Source of the DNA: Leifsonia poae
GTDB taxonomy: Bacteria; Actinomycetota; Actinomycetes; Actinomycetales; Microbacteriaceae
Direction: 5' to 3'
Assembly (NCBI RefSeq): GCF_027921845.1
Contig: NZ_BSEN01000006.1
Coordinates: 165,484-205,099 of the forward strand
Length of the DNA: 39,616 nt
Made by a program: the position numbers and the translations under genes. This document shows, in pieces, positions 16,895 to 24,725 of the stretch (position 1 is the first letter of the stretch; every line of letters starts with the position of its first letter). The notes under the pieces were generated by a model, which did not search any database, had not been told where the DNA came from, and saw only the letters and a program-made list of their open reading frames with translations.

Positions 16895-17271
16895 GAGAGC
16901 AGCATAAGCACGAAGCCGATCAGCGGCAGCGTGCCCTGGATGATCGCCGCGCGGATGAAGCCGCGACCGGTGGTGACGAGCACGATCGCCGCGGCGAACA
17001 TGCTGGCCGTGGTGAAGAGGATGAGCGACAACCCGGCCGCGTGCATCCCGACCCCGTAGAGAATGAGGCCGACGATGGCCCCGATCGCGAGGAACAGGTT
17101 GTAGAAGCCCTGGTTGTACGCCATCGGACGCACCGTGTCGGCGACCTCCTGCGAGGCGATGTTGAACCGCTTCCACACGGCCGGCCGCGCCCAGCCGACG
17201 CTCTCCATGACGAAGATGGCGATGTGCAGGGCCGCGGCGAGGGTGACCACAACGGTCGCGAGGACGATCAT
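16891..17271 (-). CDS. DUF1304 membrane protein, copy 2
   Basis: 126 residues with the same four-segment layout as copy 1 and the same RPMAYNQGFYNLFLA core; the rest has diverged clearly (for example VMESVGWARPAVWKRFNIASQE against AMESVMWSSPTVWRRFGVASQD). So it is an old duplicate, not a recent one. ATG 17271 has TATGCT 6 bases upstream, like copy 1. It is convergent with the monooxygenase. Function unknown. Confidence 0.88.
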   Translation of the reverse strand: MIVLATVVVTLAAALHIAIFVMESVGWARPAVWKRFNIASQEVADTVRPMAYNQGFYNLFLAIGAIVGLILYGVGMHAAGLSLILFTTASMFAAAIVLVTTGRGFIRAAIIQGTLPLIGFVLMLLS

Positions 17272-17277
17272 GCTGTC

Positions 17278-17283
17278 AGCATA
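17278..17283 (-). promoter_or_regulatory. Leaderless-type -10 for DUF1304 copy 2
   Basis: TATGCT (minus strand), 6 bases before ATG 17271. Confidence 0.5.
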
Positions 17284-17319
17284 GGGCCGCCGGCGCCCAC
17301 GGCTCCGGACCCCCGCACG

Positions 17320-18342
17320 TCACTCCCGCACGTTCACCACGGTGCGCCCGCGCAGCCGGCCGGCCAGGATGTCGTCGGCCGCCGGCACCGCCTCGGCCAG
17401 CGGGATGAACGTGGTCATCGCCGCGAGCGACTCCGGATCCAGGTCGGTCGCGAGCCGCCGCCAGGCCGTCTCGCGCAGCGCGAGCGGCGCATCAACCGAG
17501 TTGATCCCGGCGAGCGTGACACCGCGCAGGATGAAGGGCAGCACCGTCGCCGGGAGGTCGGAGCCCTGCGCGAGCCCGCACGCGGTGACCGTACCGCCGT
17601 ATCTGGTCTGCGCGATCGCGTTGGCGAGCGTGTGGCTGCCGACCACGTCGACGACGCCCGACCAGCGCTGGCGCTGCATCGGCTTGCCCGGCTCCGTCAG
17701 CTCGGATCTGTCGATGATCTCGCTCGCGCCGAGGTCCCTCAGGTACGCCGACTCCTCCTCGACGCGGCCCGTCGATGCCGTAACCGGGTAACCCAGTTTC
17801 GCGAGGATCGCGACGGCGACCGATCCGACACCGCCGGCGGCTCCGGTGACGAGCACGCTGGATTCGTCGGCGCGCACCGCATCAGGATCGAGGCCGTGCC
17901 GTTCGAGCGCGAGCACCGAGAGCATGGCGGTGAATCCCGCGGTGCCGATGGCGGCGGCCTGTTCGCTGGTGAAGATGTCGGGGACGCGCACGAGCGAGGC
18001 GCCGCTGACCCTGGCGCGCTCGGCGAGGCCGCCGTTGTGACTCTCCCCGATGCCGCTGCCGTTCAGCACGACGCGGTCGCCCGCGCGCCAGTTCGGGTCG
18101 TCGGACTCCTCAACCGTTCCCACGAGATCGATGCCCGGGATGAGCGGCGAGGTGCGCGCGACCCCCGGCTTCCCCGCGACGGCCAGCCCGTCTTTGAAGT
18201 TGAGGTCGGAGAACTCGACGGCGATCGTGACATCTCCCGGCATCAGGAACGCATCCGTGATGCGTCTCACCTCCGCCGTGTGCGCCAGGATGCGCCCGGC
18301 ATCCGTCTCCTGTTCGATCACGATCGCCCGGAAGTCCGTCAT
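17320..18342 (-). CDS. AcuI/YhdH-type acryloyl-CoA reductase or quinone oxidoreductase
   Basis: 340 residues, zinc-free medium-chain dehydrogenase. The family pattern is clear: VEFSDLNFKDGLAV, SPLIPGIDLVGTVEESDDPNWRAGDRVVLNGSGIGESHNGGLAE, IGTAGFTAMLSVLALE and the NADPH fold VTGAAGGVGSVAVAIL. AcuI members reduce acryloyl-CoA to propionyl-CoA, which would feed the prp pathway found further right, but YhdH-type proteins with no known substrate look the same. Start at ATG 18342: TAGGGT (18350-18355) is 7 bases upstream, and the GTG at 18351 overlaps that hexamer. Confidence 0.88.
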   Translation of the reverse strand: MTDFRAIVIEQETDAGRILAHTAEVRRITDAFLMPGDVTIAVEFSDLNFKDGLAVAGKPGVARTSPLIPGIDLVGTVEESDDPNWRAGDRVVLNGSGIGESHNGGLAERARVSGASLVRVPDIFTSEQAAAIGTAGFTAMLSVLALERHGLDPDAVRADESSVLVTGAAGGVGSVAVAILAKLGYPVTASTGRVEEESAYLRDLGASEIIDRSELTEPGKPMQRQRWSGVVDVVGSHTLANAIAQTRYGGTVTACGLAQGSDLPATVLPFILRGVTLAGINSVDAPLALRETAWRRLATDLDPESLAAMTTFIPLAEAVPAADDILAGRLRGRTVVNVRE

Positions 18343-18349
18343 GGCTTTC

Positions 18350-18355
18350 ACCCTA
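18350..18355 (-). promoter_or_regulatory. Leaderless-type -10 for the AcuI-like gene
   Basis: TAGGGT on the minus strand, 7 bases before ATG 18342. Confidence 0.5.
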
Positions 18356-18447
18356 CGCCGCGAGGTCGGCGGCTACGGGCGAGGCCGGCGGGAGCCGCAT
18401 CCGGACGGCCGCGGGAGCCGCATCCGGACCGCCGCCGGCGCCGGTCA

Positions 18448-18453
18448 TAGGAT
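18448..18453 (+). promoter_or_regulatory. Leaderless-type -10 for the LssY_C gene
   Basis: TAGGAT, 6 bases before ATG 18460, with no Shine-Dalgarno. It lies just after an imperfect repeat of CCGCATCCGGAC-like sequence. Confidence 0.5.
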
Positions 18454-18459
18454 GTCCCC

Positions 18460-19860
18460 ATGCCGCAGACGACGGTACCGAAGACGCGGTCGGCCACGGC
18501 CCGCCCGCGGTCGGTCAACGCCGTCGTCGACAACCTCTTCTTCGTGTTCGGTGGCGTCGCCGCCGTCTGGCTCGCCTGGATCGCGCTCACCGAGAGCTTC
18601 AGCTGGGGGTGGTTCCTCGCCCTCTTCTTCGTGCTGTTCTGGTTGCTGCTGGCATACCTCGTGCTGCCGCGGCTGCATCGCATCCTGACCTCGGTCTACG
18701 TGCCCGACTACTTCATCGGCCGGGCCCGCACGAGCGATGGACTGCTCGGCGACCCGATCAATCTGGCCGCCGTCGGCACGGAGGCGCAGCTCGACGAGGC
18801 CATGTCGAAGGCCGGCTGGACGCGCGCCGACGAGATCACGCTGCGGTCGAGCTGGCGCATCATCACCTCGACCCTGCTGCGGCGGAGCTACGACGAGGCG
18901 CCGGTGAGCCCGCTCTACCTGTTCGGTCACCAGCAGGACATCGCCTACCAGCAGGAGGTGCAGGGCAACCCGTCCAAGCGCCATCACGTGCGGTTCTGGC
19001 GCTGCCCCGACGGCTGGTTCCTGCCCGGGGGCCATCAGGCCGACTGGATGGCGGCCGGCACCTTCGACCGCGCGGTCGGCTTCTCGCTCTTCACCCTGCA
19101 GATCACTCACAAGATCGACGCGAACACCGACATCGAGCGTGATCACATCGTCTCCACCCTCACCGACGCGGGGGTGGGCGTGCAGGTGAACGTGATCAAG
19201 GACTTCTCGACGGGCTACCACGCGCGCAACGGCGGCGGGGACAGCATCGAGACCGACGGCGACCTGCCGGTCATCGACGTGCGGTCCGTCCCGGTCGAGG
19301 CCGAAGCCATCGCGGTCGCCGATCAGGCGGATGCACGCCGTGCCGCGCTCGCCGAGCAACGCCCGATCCCGACCGTCCTCGGTTTCCTGCTGATGATCCT
19401 GCGCATCGGGGCCGGCGTGGTGTTCATCCTGCTCACGGTGCTCGACTGGCGGCATTTCATCGCCTCCCTGATCGCGGAGTCGACGGTGCCGCTGGATGCG
19501 CAGTCGCGGCAGGCCGTCACCGTCGTGCTGATCATCGCGCTCGCCGTGTGGGGTGCGGGACTGCTGATCTACCTGGGGCTCGCCCTGCTGGTGCTGCGCG
19601 GCAGCAACTGGGCGCGCATCGCGTCGATGGCGTTCAGTTCGTTCTTGATCGTGCTGGCCGCGATCGACTTCTTCAACGGCGGTCCGCAGGTGTCGTTGCG
19701 GAACAACGTGTTCGGCCTGCCGCTCGACATCCTCGTCGTGCTGGCCTTGTCGTCGCAGCGGGCGCGGCTGTGGGCGCGCCGTCCGCGCCGACGCGGCGCT
19801 GAGAGCACCGATCCGGTCGTGAGCGACCGCGCTGCGGCCGACGGCACGACCGTCGCCTGA
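18460..19860 (+). CDS. LssY C-terminal-domain membrane protein
   Basis: 466 residues. Two N-terminal membrane segments (about 27-45 and 49-68) are followed by a soluble LssY_C-type domain (about 90-270) with LRSSWRI, SPLYLFGHQQDIAYQQEV and RHHVRFWRCPDGWFLPGG, then four more hydrophobic segments (about 305-325, 350-377, 386-402, 417-430). In some bacteria this domain is fused to a DedA/PAP2 region; here it is not. No enzymatic role is established. The gene stands alone and converges with the antiporter gene. Confidence 0.8.
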   Translation: MPQTTVPKTRSATARPRSVNAVVDNLFFVFGGVAAVWLAWIALTESFSWGWFLALFFVLFWLLLAYLVLPRLHRILTSVYVPDYFIGRARTSDGLLGDPINLAAVGTEAQLDEAMSKAGWTRADEITLRSSWRIITSTLLRRSYDEAPVSPLYLFGHQQDIAYQQEVQGNPSKRHHVRFWRCPDGWFLPGGHQADWMAAGTFDRAVGFSLFTLQITHKIDANTDIERDHIVSTLTDAGVGVQVNVIKDFSTGYHARNGGGDSIETDGDLPVIDVRSVPVEAEAIAVADQADARRAALAEQRPIPTVLGFLLMILRIGAGVVFILLTVLDWRHFIASLIAESTVPLDAQSRQAVTVVLIIALAVWGAGLLIYLGLALLVLRGSNWARIASMAFSSFLIVLAAIDFFNGGPQVSLRNNVFGLPLDILVVLALSSQRARLWARRPRRRGAESTDPVVSDRAAADGTTVA

Positions 19861-19866
19861 GCTATG

Positions 19867-19884
19867 GCGTCGCCCGGGCGACGC
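19867..19884. terminator. Perfect 18-base palindrome between convergent genes
   Basis: GCGTCGCCC and GGGCGACGC are adjacent with no spacer. It lies 6 bases after the LssY_C gene and 20 bases from the antiporter stop on the other strand, so it could act for both. No T-run is present, so a terminator role is inference. Confidence 0.4.
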
Positions 19885-19904
19885 GGTCGGGCAACGCTCG
19901 ACAC

Positions 19905-21494
19905 TCAGAGCAGCGGCTTGCGCGGCCCCGACGACTTGAGCGCCGCTTCTTCCGCGTCGAGGAAGGCCAGCACGGAGCGCACGGCCAGATCCTGGTAGCG
20001 TCCCTCCGATCGGGCTGCCAGCACCGCCTCCCGCTCGGCCGTGATCATCGACCGCCGCAGGTGCAGGTACTCGACCGGTACGTCCTCGTCTTCGTTCGGG
20101 CTCGGGTTCTCGAGCGCGTCCGAGAGGAACACCGCATTGATGCGCAGCCGCTCGATGACCCGATGGTCCTCGGTGCCGGTGACTCTCGTCTGCAGATGGT
20201 CGAGCCCCGCCGTCTGCGCTTCGGCGAGCAGCCGCTGCATCTCTCCGGCCTCCTGGGCGAAGTCGGGCGGCGGCAGCCGCAGCCGCCGGATGATCCAGGG
20301 CAGGGCGAGCCCCTCGAGCAGCGTCGCGACGACCACGACGAACGCGAGGAACTGCAGGAACTCGCGGTGGGGCGTCCCGTCGGGCAGCAGGAACACCGCT
20401 GCAAGTGTGACCACGCCCCGGATTCCCGCGAACGAGACGGCGATGGCGGTGGGCCAGGTCCAGCCACGATCGCGCAGGCGCTGCGGACCGTAGCGGTAGA
20501 TCGCCGTGGTCAGCACCATCCAGATGAATCGCGCGGCGAACAGGGCGAGCAGCACGACGATGCTGATCACCACCGTCTGCCCGACCGTGATGCCCGAGCT
20601 GAACGCGCCGCGGAGGATGCCCGAGAGCTCGAGGCCGATGAAGAGGAAGACCGCGTTCTCGAGCAGGAACTGGATCGTGCGCCAGTTGATGGTCTCGGCG
20701 ATGCGCGCCTCGGCTGTCTGGATGGTGGGCGAGCGGTAGCCGAGGTACAGGCCGGCGACCACGACGGCGAGGATGCCGGAGCCGTGCAGGAACTGCGCGG
20801 GGATGAAGGCCAGGTAGGGCGTGACGAGGCCGAGCGAGGTGTCGAGCACGGGGGAGCGCAGCTGCTTGCGGATGATCGCCAGCAGGTAGCCGATGCCGAG
20901 CCCGACCGCGACGCCGACGACCACGGCGAGCACGAAGTCGCCCGCGATGGCCCACGGATTGACCACGCTCACAATGGCGGCGATCGTGGCGTTGAGCGCG
21001 ACGAGGGCGGTGGCGTCGTTGAGCAGGCTCTCGCCCTCGAGCACCGTGACGAGTCGGCGGGGCAGGTGCAGCCGCCCCGCGATCGCCGTGACGGCGACCG
21101 TGTCGGTGGGTGCGACGACGGCGCCGAACGCGAACGCGGCCGCGAGGGTGAGCGCCGGAACCACCAGCCAGGTCGCGACGCCGACCACGACCACGGTGAA
21201 GACCACGAGGCCGACCGACAGCAGCAGGATGCTGTCGCGGCGCGCCCTGACGTCGACGAACGACGTCTGGATGGAGGCGGCGAACAGCAGCGGAGGCAGC
21301 AGGCCGAACAGCACGATCTCGGGCTGCAGCTGCACGTTCGGCACACCCGGGATGAACGAGGCGCCGGCCCCGACGGCCACCAGCACCACCGGCGCCGACC
21401 AGCCGACGCGGCGCGACAGACCGGTGACGGTGACCGTGACGAGTACGAACGACACGATCCAGACGATGGTGGCGACCGGATCCATGGAGTTCAT
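19905..21494 (-). CDS. CPA1-family Na+/H+ antiporter
   Basis: 529 residues. About 12 hydrophobic segments fill residues 1-400, followed by a cytoplasmic C-terminal part of about 130 residues. The family motifs are present: FAFGAVVAPTDTVAVTAI with the ion-binding aspartate, and VLEGESLLNDATALVAL with the N-D pair of electroneutral exchangers. It would exchange Na+ (or K+) for protons across the cell membrane. Start: ATG 21494; the ATG at 21485 is equally possible. No clear -10 or Shine-Dalgarno was found upstream. Confidence 0.93.
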   Translation of the reverse strand: MNSMDPVATIVWIVSFVLVTVTVTGLSRRVGWSAPVVLVAVGAGASFIPGVPNVQLQPEIVLFGLLPPLLFAASIQTSFVDVRARRDSILLLSVGLVVFTVVVVGVATWLVVPALTLAAAFAFGAVVAPTDTVAVTAIAGRLHLPRRLVTVLEGESLLNDATALVALNATIAAIVSVVNPWAIAGDFVLAVVVGVAVGLGIGYLLAIIRKQLRSPVLDTSLGLVTPYLAFIPAQFLHGSGILAVVVAGLYLGYRSPTIQTAEARIAETINWRTIQFLLENAVFLFIGLELSGILRGAFSSGITVGQTVVISIVVLLALFAARFIWMVLTTAIYRYGPQRLRDRGWTWPTAIAVSFAGIRGVVTLAAVFLLPDGTPHREFLQFLAFVVVVATLLEGLALPWIIRRLRLPPPDFAQEAGEMQRLLAEAQTAGLDHLQTRVTGTEDHRVIERLRINAVFLSDALENPSPNEDEDVPVEYLHLRRSMITAEREAVLAARSEGRYQDLAVRSVLAFLDAEEAALKSSGPRKPLL

Positions 21495-21585
21495 GATGGC
21501 CGCAACGCCCCCGGGGCGGCAATGTTTCCCGCGTTACGGTGGACGGCTGATCGCTACGAGCGAATGTGGAGGAGGACCGTCTGGG

Positions 21586-22485
21586 TCACGCCGCGTGCGC
21601 GACGCAGTTCACGCGCGCACCCTCGTCCGCGCACCCGTCGCACACCACGAGCTGCTCGCGGCATGACGGGTCGGCGCAGTTGCGCATCCGGTTCGTGTCG
21701 GCGCCGCAGCTCACGCACGTGCCGAGCACGGCGGCGTAATCGGTGAAGTCGATCGATCCCCGCCCGTCGAACACGTAGAGCGAGCCCTCCCACAGTCCAT
21801 CGTCGCCGAACGTCTCGCCGTAGCGCACGATCCCGCCCTCGAGCTGGTAGACCTCGCCGAAGCCCCGTGAGCGCATCAGCCCGGAGAGCACTTCGCAGCG
21901 GATGCCGCCAGTGCAGTAGGTGACCACCGCCTTGTCTTTGAGGTGGTCGTAGCGGCCGCTCTCGAGCTCTGCGACGAATTCGCGCGTATTCGACACGTCG
22001 GGCACGACCGCGTCGCGGAACCGCCCGATCTCGGCCTCGAACCGGTTGCGCCCGTCGAAGAACACGACGTCGTCGCGGCTCTCGACCATCTCGTGCAGGG
22101 CCGTCGGGTCGAGGCGCTCGCCGCCGCCGACCACGCCGGAGGCGTCCACCTGCAGCTCGCCGGGCGCGCCGAAGCTCACGATCTCGTCGCGGACCTTCAC
22201 CGACAGCCGGGGGAAGTCCAGGCTGCGCCCCTCGTCGTCGAGGCCGCTTCCCTCGCTCCACTTCACATCGAGGTCCTTGAACGCGGGATAGTCCTTCGTC
22301 TTCCGCAGGTAGCGTTTGACCGCACCGAGCTCGCCGCCGACCGTGCCGTTGATCCCGTGCTCCGAGATCAGGATGCGCCCCCGCAGCCCCAGCGACTCGC
22401 AGAGGTCGCGCTGCCACAGTCGCACCGCATCCGGATCGGCGAGCGGCGTGAAAGCGTAGTAGAGGAGGATCTTCGGCACGGGCAC
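21586..22485 (-). CDS. trhO: tRNA uridine(34) hydroxylase TrhO (rhodanese-related)
   Basis: 299 residues. It hydroxylates U34 of some tRNAs with O2, the first step to 5-methoxy- or carboxymethoxy-uridine. An N-terminal UPF0176-type domain ([30 protein letters not shown]) is followed by a rhodanese domain with the catalytic loop Y-C-T-G-G-I-R-C-E (C191). A C-terminal cysteine cluster (C-x2-C about 250, then C-x4-C and C-x2-C near 280) probably binds zinc. GTG 22485 is 6 bases after TAGCAT on the minus strand. Confidence 0.93.
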   Translation of the reverse strand: MPVPKILLYYAFTPLADPDAVRLWQRDLCESLGLRGRILISEHGINGTVGGELGAVKRYLRKTKDYPAFKDLDVKWSEGSGLDDEGRSLDFPRLSVKVRDEIVSFGAPGELQVDASGVVGGGERLDPTALHEMVESRDDVVFFDGRNRFEAEIGRFRDAVVPDVSNTREFVAELESGRYDHLKDKAVVTYCTGGIRCEVLSGLMRSRGFGEVYQLEGGIVRYGETFGDDGLWEGSLYVFDGRGSIDFTDYAAVLGTCVSCGADTNRMRNCADPSCREQLVVCDGCADEGARVNCVAHAA

Positions 22486-22491
22486 CGCTCC

Positions 22492-22497
22492 ATGCTA
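22492..22497 (-). promoter_or_regulatory. Leaderless-type -10 for trhO
   Basis: TAGCAT on the minus strand, 6 bases before GTG 22485. Confidence 0.5.
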
Positions 22498-22582
22498 GGC
22501 CGGACCCCCTGTGTGGATTCTCAGTTCACGAGCATCATTCGGTTTCCTCTCGTTCACCCGCATCGGCGATGCTAGGGGTGTA

Positions 22583-22618
22583 CAGAATGCTTGAGAAGTT
22601 CAGAATGCTTGAGGCGTA
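22583..22618 (+). repeat. 18-base tandem repeat upstream of a glycosyltransferase gene
   Basis: Copies at 22583-22600 and 22601-22618 share CAGAATGCTTGAG and differ only at the end. TACAGT (22617-22622) follows directly and could be the -10 of the glycosyltransferase gene, so the repeat would cover the -35 region. Confidence 0.7.
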
Positions 22619-22648
22619 CAGTTCATGTCGCGCAGAGGAGGTGGGTCC

Positions 22649-23437
22649 GTGAGCACCCTCGTGATCATCCCCACCTACAACGAGCGCGAGAACGTGGAGC
22701 CGATCGTCGCACGCGTGCGCGCAGCGACGCCTGAGGTAGAAGTCCTCGTGGTCGACGACAACTCTCCGGACGGCACGGGAGCGATCGCGGACGCGCTCGC
22801 CGCGGCCGACACGCACGTGCACGTGCTGCACCGCGCGGGCAAGGAGGGCCTCGGAGCCGCCTACCGCGACGGCATGCGCTGGGCGCTCGACAGCGGCTAC
22901 GACCGGATCGTGGAGATGGACGCCGACGGCTCGCACCAGCCGGAGCAGCTACGGCGCCTGCTCGACGCCCTCCGCGCAGAGGGGGGCGGGGCTCCGGATG
23001 CCGGTGCCGACGTCGTCCTCGGCTCGCGCTGGGTGCCGGGCGGCGGCGTCGAGAACTGGCCGGCGCGCCGGCGTCTGCTCTCGCGCGGCGGCAGCACCTA
23101 CTCGCGGATCGCGCTCGGCGTGCCCGCCCGCGACGTCACCGGCGGCTACCGTGCGTTCACGGCCGACGCCCTGCGGCGCATCCGGTTCACCGATGTGGAG
23201 AGCCAGGGCTATTGCTTCCAGATCGACATGCTGCGGCGCGCATACGATGCGGGCCTGACCGTCGCCGAGGTGCCGATCACGTTCGTCGAACGCGAGCACG
23301 GTGCCTCCAAGATGACGGGCGGGATCGTCGCCGAGGCCATGCTGCGCGTGACCGGCTGGGGCATCACCGGCCTCCCGTCGCGCTTCCGCCGGCGCCAGCA
23401 CGCAGCCGCACCCGTCGAGTCGTCCGCGCACCGCTGA
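22649..23437 (+). CDS. Polyprenol-phosphate mannose synthase-like glycosyltransferase (GT2)
   Basis: 262 residues, GT-A fold. Motifs: VIIPTYNERENVEPIV at the start, VVDDNSPDGTG, the metal-binding region EMDADGSHQPEQL and VLGSRWVPGG, then VTGGYRAFTADALRRI. These match DPM1/Ppm1-type enzymes that move mannose from GDP-mannose to polyprenol phosphate on the inner membrane face, for lipoglycan or protein mannosylation. No membrane segment is present, like DPM1. Start: GTG 22649, 7 bases after AGGAGG (22636-22641), one of the best ribosome binding sites in the window; the upstream ATG 22625 lies before it. Confidence 0.9.
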   Translation: MSTLVIIPTYNERENVEPIVARVRAATPEVEVLVVDDNSPDGTGAIADALAAADTHVHVLHRAGKEGLGAAYRDGMRWALDSGYDRIVEMDADGSHQPEQLRRLLDALRAEGGGAPDAGADVVLGSRWVPGGGVENWPARRRLLSRGGSTYSRIALGVPARDVTGGYRAFTADALRRIRFTDVESQGYCFQIDMLRRAYDAGLTVAEVPITFVEREHGASKMTGGIVAEAMLRVTGWGITGLPSRFRRRQHAAAPVESSAHR

Positions 23438-23438
23438 G

Positions 23439-23482
23439 GCGAACGGCGGGCGAACGGCGGGCGAACGTCGGGCGTACGGTGA
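23439..23482 (+). repeat. 11-base tandem repeat upstream of the YbhB gene
   Basis: GCGAACGGCGG at 23439-23449 and 23450-23460, GCGAACGTCGG at 23461-23471, then GCGTACGGT. The last, degenerate unit contains the hexamer TACGGT (23475-23480). A period of 11 is close to one helical turn, so all units face the same side of the DNA. Confidence 0.8.
23475..23480 (+). promoter_or_regulatory. Leaderless-type -10 for the YbhB gene
   Basis: TACGGT, 6 bases before ATG 23487, inside the last unit of an 11-base repeat array. Confidence 0.5.
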
Positions 23483-23486
23483 AGTC

Positions 23487-24020
23487 ATGACTGCGACAGA
23501 CCCGTACGAGCGCTTCGGCGCCGTCCCTCAGTTCACCCTCACCAGCGACGACGTCGCCCAGGATGTTCCGCTCGACCGCGCCCACTGGGGCGCAGGCGGC
23601 GGTGGCGGCGACATCTCGCCGCAGCTCAGCTGGAGCGGCTTCCCCGCCGAGACCAAGAGCTTCGCCGTCACCATCCACGATCCGGATGCTCCCACCGGGT
23701 CCGGCTTCTGGCACTGGGCCGTCTACAACATCCCGGCCTCCGTCACCTCCCTCGAGCGCGGCGCCGGAGCGGAGGGCGGGGGAGATCTCCCGCAGGGCGC
23801 GGCCATGCTCTCGAACGAGCTCGGCTCCAAGAGCTTCACCGGTGCGGGGCCGCCTCCCGGCACCGGCACCCACCACTACAACATCGTCGTGCACGCCCTC
23901 GACGTCGAATCCCTCGACCTCGACCCCGCGTCGACACCGGCCGTGCTCGGCTTCAACGCGCACTTCCACTCGCTGGCGCGCGCGGTGCTGACCCCGGTCG
24001 CGACCGCGGGCGACATCTAG
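23487..24020 (+). CDS. YbhB/YbcL-family Raf-kinase-inhibitor-like (PEBP) protein
   Basis: 177 residues, soluble, no signal peptide. The PEBP core is clear: GGDISPQLSWSGFPAETKSFAVTIHDPDAPTGSGFWHWAVYNIPA (positions about 33-83, with the D-P-D-A-P ligand-site motif) and TGTHHYNIVVHALD. The eukaryotic relatives bind phosphatidylethanolamine; the role of bacterial members is not settled. It is convergent with the LysE gene, with 16 bases between stops. Confidence 0.93.
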   Translation: MTATDPYERFGAVPQFTLTSDDVAQDVPLDRAHWGAGGGGGDISPQLSWSGFPAETKSFAVTIHDPDAPTGSGFWHWAVYNIPASVTSLERGAGAEGGGDLPQGAAMLSNELGSKSFTGAGPPPGTGTHHYNIVVHALDVESLDLDPASTPAVLGFNAHFHSLARAVLTPVATAGDI

Positions 24021-24036
24021 GCCCTCGCTCGCGGAC

Positions 24037-24675
24037 TCAGTGCTTGTTGCCGGTCAGCGCGAGCACGCCGCCGAGCCCGATCATCATCACGCCGCCCGCT
24101 GCCCCGAGGTGCTCCACGCGCTTCGGGGAGCGGGCGAACCACGTGCGGGCCGTTCCGGCCACGAGGGCCCAGCTGCTGTCGCAGGCCAGCGCGATCAGCA
24201 GGAAGACCAGGCCGAGCTCCATCATCTGCAGCGGGATGGAGCCCGCCGAGTAGTCGACGAACTGCGGCAGCACCGCCACGAAGAACACGAGCGACTTCGG
24301 GTTGGTGATCCCGACCAGGAACCCCTCCGACAGGATGCGCACCCGAGACCGCGCCGGCGGCGTCGCCTCGTGCGTCACCGCCGTGTGCCGCCGATGCCGG
24401 ATGGCCTGGACGCCGAGGTACACGAGATACGCGGCGCCCGCGAACTTGATGACGGTGAACACGACGACCGACTGCGCGACCACGGCGCCGACGCCCAGGG
24501 CGACAGCGGCGATGAGCGGGAGCATCCCGAGGGCGTTGCCGAGCACGCTGAGCAGGCCGCCGGCGCGGCCGAGGGCCAGCGAACGGCCGATCACGAAGAG
24601 CACGCTCGGGCCGGGGATGACGATCAGGGCCAGCGATGCCAGCGCGAACGCGAGCAGGGACGACGTCGGAACCAT
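24037..24675 (-). CDS. LysE/RhtB-family amino-acid exporter
   Basis: 212 residues and about six membrane segments. Family features: LALIVIPGPSVLFVIGRSLALGRAGGLLSVLGNALGM near the start and EGFLVGITNPKSLVFFVAVLPQFV in the middle. It would export an amino acid or a similar small metabolite; the substrate cannot be told. Start ATG 24675 has TACGCT 6 bases upstream, while the ATG 24 bases further up has none. It is divergent from prpD with 50 bases between the starts. Confidence 0.92.
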   Translation of the reverse strand: MVPTSSLLAFALASLALIVIPGPSVLFVIGRSLALGRAGGLLSVLGNALGMLPLIAAVALGVGAVVAQSVVVFTVIKFAGAAYLVYLGVQAIRHRRHTAVTHEATPPARSRVRILSEGFLVGITNPKSLVFFVAVLPQFVDYSAGSIPLQMMELGLVFLLIALACDSSWALVAGTARTWFARSPKRVEHLGAAGGVMMIGLGGVLALTGNKH

Positions 24676-24681
24676 GCGCAC

Positions 24682-24687
24682 AGCGTA
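24682..24687 (-). promoter_or_regulatory. Leaderless-type -10 for the LysE gene
   Basis: TACGCT on the minus strand, 6 bases before ATG 24675; it shares the 50-base divergent region with the prpD promoter. Confidence 0.5.
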
Positions 24688-24713
24688 CTGCCCCGCCACC
24701 CAGCCGGAGCGGG

Positions 24714-24719
24714 TAGGTT
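24714..24719 (+). promoter_or_regulatory. Leaderless-type -10 for the prp operon
   Basis: TAGGTT, 6 bases before the GTG of prpD (24726). With the divergent hexamer at 24682-24687, only 26 bases separate the two, so one bound regulator could affect both genes. Confidence 0.5.
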
Positions 24720-24725
24720 CGAGGG

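Noticed and set aside
18445-21522. Minus-strand open frame of about 1000 codons
   Set aside because: Arg/Pro/His-rich translation, antisense or out of frame to the LssY_C and antiporter genes.
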